Virus record (IMG/VR): IMGVR_UViG_3300042891_000428
Location: 1 to 22,665 of that record
From: a virus
Length of the DNA stretch: 22,665 nucleotides
Strand: one strand, 5' to 3'
Shown: positions 7,582-14,757 of the stretch, piece by piece
Layout of the letters: each line of letters opens with the position of its first letter
Numbering within the stretch: the first letter of the stretch is position 1
Translations under genes and position numbers: made by a program
Notes under the pieces: model-generated
Databases searched by the model: none
What the model was told of the DNA's origin: nothing
The model's input: only the letters and a program-made list of their open reading frames with translations

Positions 7582-7917
7582 TTATGCCTTTTTAGGACGG
7601 CCTCTGCGCGTTTGTTTTAAGATATTTTCTTTTACTTCTTCTGTTGGCTTTTCTTCTACTACTAAATTTTCTTTAGCTGTTTCTAACTCTGCAATTTCTT
7701 GTTTTACTTCAGCAATTTCTTTTTTAACTGCTTTACGTTTCTTTTCAACTTGTTTTACTTCAGTTTCAATACGCGCGACATGTTCTTTGTTTTCTGCGAC
7801 TGCTTTATCAAGTTTTTCAATTTTGTTTGATTTTCTTTTTCCTGTAAATAAGAAAAATGCAATAATTGCTCCAACGATTCCAGCAACTGCTAATGCAATG
7901 TTTTTAATTGTTTTCAT
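7582..7917 (-). CDS. Small membrane-anchored coiled-coil protein with AT-hook-like tail
   Basis: I choose the ATG at 7917 (MKTIKNIALAVAGIVGAIIA, 111 aa). An in-frame ATG at 7935 would add six residues and deepen the overlap with the upstream gene. The first 25 residues form a transmembrane helix, followed by a basic GKRKSNK cluster. By the positive-inside rule the rest is cytoplasmic. Residues about 35-85 are a Lys/Glu coiled coil (VKQVEKKRKAVKKEIAEVKQ). The last residues, TRRGRPKKA, contain the GRP core of an AT-hook flanked by basic residues, a minor-groove DNA-binding element. A protein that tethers AT-rich DNA to the membrane is conceivable, but the tail could equally be a simple basic end. 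The family is not recognised. Confidence 0.72.
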   Translation of the reverse strand: MKTIKNIALAVAGIVGAIIAFFLFTGKRKSNKIEKLDKAVAENKEHVARIETEVKQVEKKRKAVKKEIAEVKQEIAELETAKENLVVEEKPTEEVKENILKQTRRGRPKKA

Positions 7918-8554
7918 TTGTAGTTTCAACTCCATTTAGTTTATTTAAAAAATTTTCTTTGAATTTATTGAATTCTTTCTGTATAGTTTCTTCGAATTCT
8001 TCCGGGGTCATTTTTGCTGCCCACGTTTCTGTTTCACCTTCTGCATTTGATATAAAGTTTGCTGCTTGTGTATATGCTTGTTTCAAAAGCTCTACATCTC
8101 GTTCAGCATCTTGTAACCACGCTAATGCATTTTCTCGTACTTTGTTTCGAGCATATTCATCAAAGGTTCCATCTTTTTTCATTTCATGTTCCATTTCGAT
8201 GACACAATCAAAACACATACCATGCACACTTCTCATTTTTTGATCTAACATATGAGCACTAGTACATGTACATACATCTTTCCTGCAATTAGGAAATGAT
8301 CGTATTTCTTCGCGTATAGATTGAAATATTTCTGAATTTTTTGTTTTACGTATACGAAAACCATCTTTTTGTTCTACAACGTATGTAACGCCATGAACAT
8401 CCGTTTCTTCCCAAACATCTCCTACTTCATGACGCTCACTACGTTTAGCTGCATCTTGTGCATCGGAAAATCCTACTGTTTTTTTTGTTTGAAACTTATG
8501 AGTGCCATCTAACATTTGATTGATGGCTTTAATGTTTTGTAACTTATTTGACAT
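7904..8554 (-). CDS. Unknown protein with a zinc-ribbon-like Cys cluster
   Basis: This 216-aa protein starts MSNKLQNIKAINQMLDGTHK and continues with FQTKKTVGFSDA, a leader I do not assign to a named family. In the middle a Cys cluster, NCRKDVCTCTS with HGMCFDC (Cys90, 95, 97, 114, 117), probably binds zinc. A long charged helix (about 135-215) follows, with a WAAKMTPEEFEETIQ segment and probable coiled coil. It lies upstream of terminase in the same run of genes, and its 3' end overlaps the next gene. A small terminase subunit or packaging partner is possible by position, but small terminases are not usually zinc proteins, so I leave the function open. The leader has no Shine-Dalgarno site. 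Confidence 0.75.
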   Translation of the reverse strand: MSNKLQNIKAINQMLDGTHKFQTKKTVGFSDAQDAAKRSERHEVGDVWEETDVHGVTYVVEQKDGFRIRKTKNSEIFQSIREEIRSFPNCRKDVCTCTSAHMLDQKMRSVHGMCFDCVIEMEHEMKKDGTFDEYARNKVRENALAWLQDAERDVELLKQAYTQAANFISNAEGETETWAAKMTPEEFEETIQKEFNKFKENFLNKLNGVETTNENN

Positions 8555-8565
8555 ATAACTTTTAT

Positions 8566-9480
8566 TTAGTTTTCATTTGACCCAGATTCTTGATCTTGAT
8601 CTATTTTTTTATATTTTTTTGCAATCGTCCGTAACATTAATCGATAAAAATTTTTGATATCAATTGGATCTGCATCTTCAAATGTTTGATCAATTCCTTT
8701 AAATAATGTTTCAATTCTACTTAAATTAGAACGTTCTGCAGATAACACATCTTTGATTTTCGAAACACTTAATGTTTGTCGTTCTTCAGGACCTGGCTCT
8801 TGTTGAGTTTCAGCGCCGGCTGCTGGGGGTGTAGTTGCCGGTGTTTCTGTTGATGCAGCTGCTGCTCCTACTGCTGCGCCTGCTGTTCCTATTGCAGCTC
8901 CTGCTGCATCTGGCGTTGCCGCGGCATCTGGTGTTGCTGCTGCGTCTGGCGTTGCTGCAGCATCCGGGGTTGCGCCTGCATCTGGTGTTGCTGCTGCGTC
9001 GGTAGTAGCATCTGGAGTTTCTTCTGCAGGTGGCTCTTCTGCGGGTGGCTCTTCAGTTGTTGGCTGTTCTAACAATATTTTTTCTATTTTTCTACGAACA
9101 TATTCTCTAACTAAACGTTCTTTTTGTTCGCGAGTTAAATTTTCAATTTTATCTTTCAAAACATCCTTAACATCTTTTTCTTCATCATCTTGTCGTTTCT
9201 TTAAACGTTTTGCTGCAGTTTTTGGATCATAATCTCCATCTTCAATATCTTTATAAAGACGATCATCGGCATTATACGTTGGATACATTTTTCCATCGTC
9301 TTGCATTTTTTTATCAGTTTTGCGAAGTACGTTAAGATGTTTTTCTTTAGTAGAATTGGGATTCAATCCGCCATATTTATCATCGGCGGTGTAATCTTTT
9401 AAATCTTTTCTTGCATTAGGTTTTTGAGATTTTTCTAAATCTTTTGGTGCTTTGTACTTGCTTTTATGTTTTTCAGCCAT
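8566..9480 (-). CDS. Unknown charged protein with TPDAAA repeats
   Basis: This 304-aa protein has three parts. Residues 1-140 are very rich in Lys and Asp, with a helical stretch at about 95-137 (TREQKERLVREYVRRKIEK). Residues 141-229 are low complexity: two PPAEE units, then TPDA units, then an Ala/Gly run (GAAIGTAGAAVGAAAAS) and a Thr/Pro stretch. Residues 235-304 are a compact helical end (SKIKDVLSAERSNLSRIETL). There is no Cys and no enzyme motif. The pattern of two ordered ends joined by an Ala/Pro linker suggests a structural or scaffold protein, but no family is recognised. A candidate promoter 8-mer lies 20 bases upstream. Confidence 0.75.
   Translation of the reverse strand: MAEKHKSKYKAPKDLEKSQKPNARKDLKDYTADDKYGGLNPNSTKEKHLNVLRKTDKKMQDDGKMYPTYNADDRLYKDIEDGDYDPKTAAKRLKKRQDDEEKDVKDVLKDKIENLTREQKERLVREYVRRKIEKILLEQPTTEEPPAEEPPAEETPDATTDAAATPDAGATPDAAATPDAAATPDAAATPDAAGAAIGTAGAAVGAAAASTETPATTPPAAGAETQQEPGPEERQTLSVSKIKDVLSAERSNLSRIETLFKGIDQTFEDADPIDIKNFYRLMLRTIAKKYKKIDQDQESGSNEN
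8905..9018 (-). repeat. 18-bp tandem repeat coding for TPDAAA
   Basis: Within the 304-aa protein the unit TPDA occurs at residues 155, 165, 171, 177, 183 and 189, with an exact six-residue (18-base) period over the last five. The copies differ mostly at third codon positions (Ala, Asp and Pro codons vary). This suggests the repeats are not a very recent DNA-level expansion and are kept at protein level. Confidence 0.85.
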
Positions 9481-9481
9481 G

Positions 9482-9497
9482 ATTATAATCCAATTTT
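9482..9497 (-). repeat. Duplicated 16-bp intergenic element, copy 1
   Basis: The coding-strand sequence AAAATTGGATTATAAT lies directly ahead of the 304-aa gene. It is identical to 22014-22029 ahead of the 555-aa gene. In both places it follows the ATATTTATA motif by a few bases and includes a weak TTGGAT ribosome site. It looks like a shared promoter and leader cassette. Confidence 0.8.
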
Positions 9498-9500
9498 AAT

Positions 9501-9508
9501 ATAAATAT
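9501..9508 (-). promoter_or_regulatory. Candidate late promoter motif ATATTTAT (304-aa gene)
   Basis: The coding strand reads TATATTTATAT right after the stop codon of the 674-aa gene, 20 bases before the ATG of the 304-aa gene. It is followed by the duplicated 16-bp leader. Confidence 0.45.
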
Positions 9509-9509
9509 A

Positions 9510-11534
9510 TCAACGTGCATATTTCAATACTCCTAGTAGTTGATTGACTGGAGCAAATGCTCCTGTTAATTTGTATGTGTGTCCACCAAATACGAATACT
9601 ATACCTTCAGACGGTATAATTGCTTCGAAGCCTCCTAATCGTTGTATACGACGTAATTCGTGTTCTAATTTTTTAATTGTGCTAGGATCTTCACTTACTT
9701 GCAACTCTTTAATCAATTGTGCTAAATCTGCTTTTAATTCTTGAACTGATTCTGTTGGATTTGCTGCTAAGAAATTTTCTGCATTTTTTAATACTACTGC
9801 ACCTAATCTCAAAAAGATTGTTTCAAATGGTTCCATATTTTGTTTTTGGTACACTTTAAAATCTTTTTTATCAAATTCAGTTACCCATGCTTCGAAGTCT
9901 GGGTTTGTAATTTCTTTTTTTAATACAGAAATATTAGTAGATTTATCATTAAATGCCCAACGATAAATTAATGCAGTTAAAATATTTTCTGGAATATCAT
10001 ATCCTAATTCTTTAGCTTTAGTTTGAATAATATCATTCCACCAAGCCTTATGATATTCAGTAACTCGATCCGTTTCTTTTAAATTATAACGTTGTCTTAA
10101 CTGATTAATTTCGTTAAAGAATGCAGATTGTTGATCTTCAAAATCATATACTCTACCTAATTTAATTTTTTGTGGCGGAATAAATGAAAATGTTTTTTGA
10201 AGATGTGCATTTGCATCTTGAATAATTCTTTGTAATGTTGCACCGCCAGTCATATCAGTTTCTACAACATTTGCTTTATCATCATATTCAACTAAATTAT
10301 GAAATTGTAATACTGCTACATTATATGATATTACATTTTTAGTTGCAGGATAAATAATTTCCATGTTAGCAAACACGCGGCCGTTTTTAAATATTCGATT
10401 TAATTCATCTGGATTAATTTTACTAAATGCTTCAGCTAAATCTTCAGCGGCGCCTCCGAATGCATCTGATATAGGTCCTCTTCCGCCAAATTTATCTTGC
10501 AATTCCTGTACAGACATTGGATTAATTACAGTTCCTTTATTACGTGCAAATCCAATTTGTCCATCTTTCCATGTCACTTGAATATTTTGACCATCTGTTT
10601 TTTCAGTAACTGCAGATTCTATATCTAATCGTCCTTCTAATGCTCTAGAAACTAATTCTTTCATTTCATTGAAAGTTAATCCATGATCATCATATGGATG
10701 TGCCATATGTCCTGCAGCGCCGCCTTCTGTTAATATTTGATTTTCAATTAATTCGGCGCCCATTACTGTTTTTGGAAATTTATCAAAATCATAAACAAAA
10801 CTTTCATCATCTTGTCGATCTAGAAAATTACTTAATTTATTAATTTTCTTTTTATGTCGTTTTGTTTCTGCTTTATTCATTGTTGCAGCAAATACTTCAT
10901 CAACATCTTCTTGTAATGCAGAAGTCCACCAATCTGTAGTAAATAATGCAGCTTCTTGTACTCCTTTAAGTATTTGCCAAGCATTTTTTACATATGCATC
11001 TTCATATTGCGGATATGATGCACGAAATGTTTCATAATCATTATTCATTAATGATTGTCTAACTACTGTAGCTGAAATGGGCGTACCATTTGAATATGCT
11101 AATGGATCTACGTTGATACTTAATTCTGTTGCGTCAATGCCTGCAGGCATCTTACGACCCGTTTTATCTCCAATTGTAATGTATTTATCTACATTTGGAA
11201 CAAAATCTTTTGTTCGGACATAATCATCTCCTTTAGATGATGCAGCCATAGCAAAGCGTCCAGTTGAGTCTTCTGGCAATGCAAATAGATATTCATATGC
11301 TGCCATGATTGGAGAATTAAATTCAGTAGGTTGTATTTTAATTTTTGGATTTGAATTTAATAATTCAAACATTTCAATTGTTTTATCTCGTGTAATTCCA
11401 TCTCGTTCTTTAGGTCCAATTAAAAGAATTACTTGATTAACTTCAGGATGCTCTGCATAACGTTGTGCTAATGCTAAATGAGCTCCCGTTAAAGGTTTAA
11501 ATCCTCCGGGAAATAAAACTGTTATTTTGTTCAT
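9510..11534 (-). CDS. Fusion of NMNAT-like adenylyltransferase and ligase-type nucleotidyltransferase
   Basis: This 674-aa protein joins two enzyme domains. Residues 1 to about 175 form a nucleotidylyltransferase Rossmann domain: FPGGFKPLTGAHLALAQRY (8-26) holds the HxGH-type active site as T-G-A-H, and GTPISATVVRQSL (150-162) is the ISSTxxR-type motif of NMNAT-like enzymes. From about residue 270 a covalent nucleotidyltransferase of the DNA/RNA ligase type appears: motif I EKTDGQN with nucleophile Lys312, Arg331 in ARNKG, motif III-like VFANMEIIY with Glu392, motif IV SEGIVF (642-647) and motif V TYKLTG with Lys655. A helical insertion of about 230 residues separates motifs III and IV. The first domain would make a dinucleotide such as NAD from a mononucleotide and ATP. 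The second would adenylate itself and seal or cap nucleic acid. The true substrates are unknown. Confidence 0.85.
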   Translation of the reverse strand: MNKITVLFPGGFKPLTGAHLALAQRYAEHPEVNQVILLIGPKERDGITRDKTIEMFELLNSNPKIKIQPTEFNSPIMAAYEYLFALPEDSTGRFAMAASSKGDDYVRTKDFVPNVDKYITIGDKTGRKMPAGIDATELSINVDPLAYSNGTPISATVVRQSLMNNDYETFRASYPQYEDAYVKNAWQILKGVQEAALFTTDWWTSALQEDVDEVFAATMNKAETKRHKKKINKLSNFLDRQDDESFVYDFDKFPKTVMGAELIENQILTEGGAAGHMAHPYDDHGLTFNEMKELVSRALEGRLDIESAVTEKTDGQNIQVTWKDGQIGFARNKGTVINPMSVQELQDKFGGRGPISDAFGGAAEDLAEAFSKINPDELNRIFKNGRVFANMEIIYPATKNVISYNVAVLQFHNLVEYDDKANVVETDMTGGATLQRIIQDANAHLQKTFSFIPPQKIKLGRVYDFEDQQSAFFNEINQLRQRYNLKETDRVTEYHKAWWNDIIQTKAKELGYDIPENILTALIYRWAFNDKSTNISVLKKEITNPDFEAWVTEFDKKDFKVYQKQNMEPFETIFLRLGAVVLKNAENFLAANPTESVQELKADLAQLIKELQVSEDPSTIKKLEHELRRIQRLGGFEAIIPSEGIVFVFGGHTYKLTGAFAPVNQLLGVLKYAR

Positions 11535-11550
11535 TATGTTTCCGTTTTAT

Positions 11551-11558
11551 ATAAATAT
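11551..11558 (-). promoter_or_regulatory. Candidate late promoter motif ATATTTAT (674-aa fusion gene)
   Basis: The coding strand reads TATATTTATATAAAA immediately after the fibre-like gene's stop codon, 16 bases before the ATG of the 674-aa fusion gene. It is nearly identical to the copies at 14750 and 22032. Confidence 0.45.
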
Positions 11559-11559
11559 A

Positions 11560-14500
11560 TTATGTCCAAGAACCAGTAGTAAACATTACATTCCAACGAC
11601 CTAATCCATTGCATACAAGTTTCATTGCAGAATTAATTTGTGTTGTTGTTTTTGATGTAACGCCGTCGATTGTATCAGTGCCGGCTGCATCTATTTCAAA
11701 AGTACCACCGGTTTGACGATATTTAAATTCTAAAACTCGTCCAGTTTCTCCACGAGATCCAGTAGGCAATGATACAATCGTTGTTCCTGATGTATTTGTT
11801 GCTGTTATAAAATAATCATTTATACTTGCTGAATAATTAGATGAAATTTCCGTATATGGATAATTGACTCCAGCGTTTATCATCGTTCGCCGGGTGTTTC
11901 CATCACTTGAACCAGAGAATGCAATAAATGGTTCAGTTGCATTTGCAGTGCCTTTAAATATACCCATATACGGGTCATTTAATCCTAAAGCAGTAGTAGT
12001 AGAAGTATTTCCAGCTATCGATAATACATAAGATTCTCCTAATGAACCATATACAGAAGAACTATTTAATAATTTTATATAATCTAATTTATTGGTACCG
12101 GTTAAATTGCTATCTTTTCGTATAGTAATTTGTCCTCCGGTTACATCACCATCGCCTATATCTAGATTTCGTCTAAATGTATATGGGGTCGGGGTTTCAG
12201 TACCACCGAGACTATAGTTATTTCCGCTAACTTTTACAAAATTTAATACTGCACCATCTGTTATATCAATTATATCATATATTGATGGTGAAGGTAAAGA
12301 TTTATCGATAAATAAATTATATAGTTGATTACTACTAGTGTCGTTTAATATCGTAAATGTAGATTGGCCGGCGCCGCCAATCGGATTTGATGGTAATATT
12401 ACTGGTCCAATTGGGTATAATAATTGACAAGTTATTCGTATATAAACACCTAATTCTCCTCCTAGAGCTCCATCTAAACGTATTCTATATGATGTTTGTG
12501 TAGGACTAGTTCCTGGTAAATTATATGTTTGAAGATAACTAGACGAATTTGCTGCTGTTATTGTTATCATTTTATTAGTAATAATATTTGCTAACGCAGT
12601 ACCTGAAAATATGCCGTCATTTGCATATAGATTACCACTACTACTTAATAAAAAATTACTAGAAGAAATTTGTATTAATCCATTACTACCACTAATATAT
12701 GAAGAAGATGGATTGCCAAAAAAGAATTTATCAGTTCTAACATCAATTTCCGAATCTGCAGTTGAATATCTAAAATAGCTAGCAGTATTTGCATAAAGTT
12801 CTAATCCAACGCCAGAATATAATTGTCCCTTAGAAGTTTGTCCTGGCAATGCAGAACCTGACCATAATAAAAATCCAGCAAATCCAGCATCGAATCCTTC
12901 ATAACCTAATGATCTAACGAATCCAGAATTAGGATAGCCAGATATACCAATACCACTTTCTAATGAATCTGCAACATACAAAGACCCAGTAAGCATAGAA
13001 TAATTGCCATCAATGTAGCGATTTCCGCCTTCCCAATCTTTATTATTCACATAAGATATTTGTTTGCTTTTTTCGCCATTAACATTGTAATACTCAACTT
13101 TAAAAGAAATTTGATTATCAAGTTTGTGTGTTGTATTAACTAATGATTTAATTCTTGTATAATTAGGAGTATAGCCGGCGTCATTATCTGATGTTACATG
13201 TATATCAGATACAATCCAATCTCCAGATTCTACTACGAGCAATAAAACACCAGTACCATTATAATTTGATTCGAAACTAAATACTTGATCATCAAATCTT
13301 TGTGTAGTGCCAGTAACTGTTATTTCGCCAAGTCGCTTCCCTAATTTTTTAGGAAATGTTTGATTAAAGTAATCAGTTGGATCTTGATAAAAAGAACTAC
13401 CAGATAAATATATTGATAGTTTTGCTTGTGTAGTTGTTGTTTGTGTTCCTATAGCATCTAATGAAACTTTATATGACGAACTTGCTAAAAATACGCCAGC
13501 ATAATTAGATTTAATTTGTGCTATTAATATTTGATTATCTGCATCTAAATTTAATGATGATGATGTAATACGCATTCCATTTTCTATAGAAGCGGTAGTC
13601 CAAGTTAATGTAGCAGGAGCTAATGTTTGAGCACCATTGTATGATATGCCTTCCCAATATGTATTGATAATACTTTGTGTAGTAAAAATACCAATTGATT
13701 TATCAGGATACATTGATGCCGTACTAGGAACAAATATTTCTGTTTCTTCTAATTCAATATCATTGATTAACTCCCAAGTTCCTACAGTACCATTATTGTT
13801 AGTAAAAACTTTAATTCTAGAAACATCTCCGGCTGCTGGTTCTAATCCAGCTACTTGTATGTATGCAAATGATTGTGAATTTTGTGTTTCTACATATGTA
13901 GGGGTTTGTTCATATGCTAACGAAAATGCAGAATAATCAAATTCATTGTATGTATGAACTGATATACTTTGGCTACTAAGTGCTGTATACTCCGTGTCTA
14001 ATAGTGCTACGGTTGGGTTTAATATCTTTTTAATCGTAGACACATACGGCGTTGTAGATATGGCGTAATTAGGTAATGGAATAGGATTATTTGGAGCAGC
14101 AATAGTAATCGTACCATTTGCCATATCACTTGAAAATGTACCACCTTGTATTTCTATTGCTGGCTTACCATTAAATGAAAAATATTTTACAGTTCCAGTT
14201 GAATATGTAGGAAACTGAATATTATTCGGATATGCTCTATCTAATTGAACTCCAATTAATTCATCAACCGTTACCGTTGGTGTTTGTTCAAAAATAATTT
14301 CCGATACATTTGATATGTTTGGGTTAACCGGTGCAGAACGAGTCCATTTAACATTTGCTCGTCCTTGCCATTCTGTAGGTACCGGAAATCCATTTATAAC
14401 AGCTGCCTCTGCCAATATTGTAACTGTACAATCTCCAGGAGAAGTATCTTCATAAATATAAATTGCAATGACGCGACTCTTATCTTCGTCGATGTAATTT

Positions 14501-14730
14501 ATAACTTCAGAATATATAGGATTTCCATTATAATCTAAAACTTCAAAATTTAGAACTCCACCTACCTTTAAATTAGTTGGATGACCTCGAAGTTTAAATA
14601 AATTTTTGCCGGCAGTTAATTTAGCTGGAAACTCAGTTATTTGAAAATAATCTGGCGATGTTGCCGTATTATCTTGAAAATAAACATCAATAAATTCTAA
14701 ACCTTTATATACAGCTTCTTTGCGTTTCAT
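11560..14730 (-). CDS. Large tail-fibre or other virion surface protein
   Basis: I start at the ATG at 14730 (MKRKEAVYKGLEFIDVYFQD, 1056 aa). The frame is open two codons further to a TTG at 14736. The protein is Ser/Thr/Asn/Gly-rich and beta-rich with almost no Cys, as expected of fibres. The N-terminal 110 residues look like a compact beta domain that could attach to the virion. Segments near residues 645-745 (SGSNGLIQISSSNFLLSSSG, then NLYANDGIFSGTA) resemble the repeated shaft elements of phage fibres. The C-terminus (TTTQINSAMKLVCNGLGRWN) resembles C-terminal fibre domains that carry a free tip. It is probably part of the adhesion apparatus. The exact part (long fibre, short fibre, whisker) cannot be told. 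No chaperone gene follows; the next gene is the 674-aa enzyme fusion. Confidence 0.75.
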   Translation of the reverse strand: MKRKEAVYKGLEFIDVYFQDNTATSPDYFQITEFPAKLTAGKNLFKLRGHPTNLKVGGVLNFEVLDYNGNPIYSEVINYIDEDKSRVIAIYIYEDTSPGDCTVTILAEAAVINGFPVPTEWQGRANVKWTRSAPVNPNISNVSEIIFEQTPTVTVDELIGVQLDRAYPNNIQFPTYSTGTVKYFSFNGKPAIEIQGGTFSSDMANGTITIAAPNNPIPLPNYAISTTPYVSTIKKILNPTVALLDTEYTALSSQSISVHTYNEFDYSAFSLAYEQTPTYVETQNSQSFAYIQVAGLEPAAGDVSRIKVFTNNNGTVGTWELINDIELEETEIFVPSTASMYPDKSIGIFTTQSIINTYWEGISYNGAQTLAPATLTWTTASIENGMRITSSSLNLDADNQILIAQIKSNYAGVFLASSSYKVSLDAIGTQTTTTQAKLSIYLSGSSFYQDPTDYFNQTFPKKLGKRLGEITVTGTTQRFDDQVFSFESNYNGTGVLLLVVESGDWIVSDIHVTSDNDAGYTPNYTRIKSLVNTTHKLDNQISFKVEYYNVNGEKSKQISYVNNKDWEGGNRYIDGNYSMLTGSLYVADSLESGIGISGYPNSGFVRSLGYEGFDAGFAGFLLWSGSALPGQTSKGQLYSGVGLELYANTASYFRYSTADSEIDVRTDKFFFGNPSSSYISGSNGLIQISSSNFLLSSSGNLYANDGIFSGTALANIITNKMITITAANSSSYLQTYNLPGTSPTQTSYRIRLDGALGGELGVYIRITCQLLYPIGPVILPSNPIGGAGQSTFTILNDTSSNQLYNLFIDKSLPSPSIYDIIDITDGAVLNFVKVSGNNYSLGGTETPTPYTFRRNLDIGDGDVTGGQITIRKDSNLTGTNKLDYIKLLNSSSVYGSLGESYVLSIAGNTSTTTALGLNDPYMGIFKGTANATEPFIAFSGSSDGNTRRTMINAGVNYPYTEISSNYSASINDYFITATNTSGTTIVSLPTGSRGETGRVLEFKYRQTGGTFEIDAAGTDTIDGVTSKTTTQINSAMKLVCNGLGRWNVMFTTGSWT

Positions 14731-14749
14731 ACACAATACAATCTTTTAT

Positions 14750-14757
14750 ATAAATAT
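14750..14757 (-). promoter_or_regulatory. Candidate late promoter motif ATATTTAT (fibre gene)
   Basis: The coding strand reads ATATTTATATAAAA beginning at the last bases of the stop codon of the Mre11-Rad50 gene, 19 bases before the fibre ATG. It marks the switch from recombination genes to virion genes, where a change of expression class would be expected. Confidence 0.48.

Noticed and set aside
7541-8243. Two longer plus-strand open frames (132 and 111 codons) opposite the membrane-protein and Cys-cluster genes
   Set aside because: They are antisense to coiled-coil and Lys/Glu-rich genes, whose reverse complements often stay open. The minus-strand products have coherent signal, membrane and Cys-cluster features; the plus-strand ones do not.
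7904-8554. Possible small terminase subunit
   Set aside because: Position upstream of the large subunit fits, but the Cys cluster and lack of a recognisable DNA-binding helix-turn-helix argue against naming it so.
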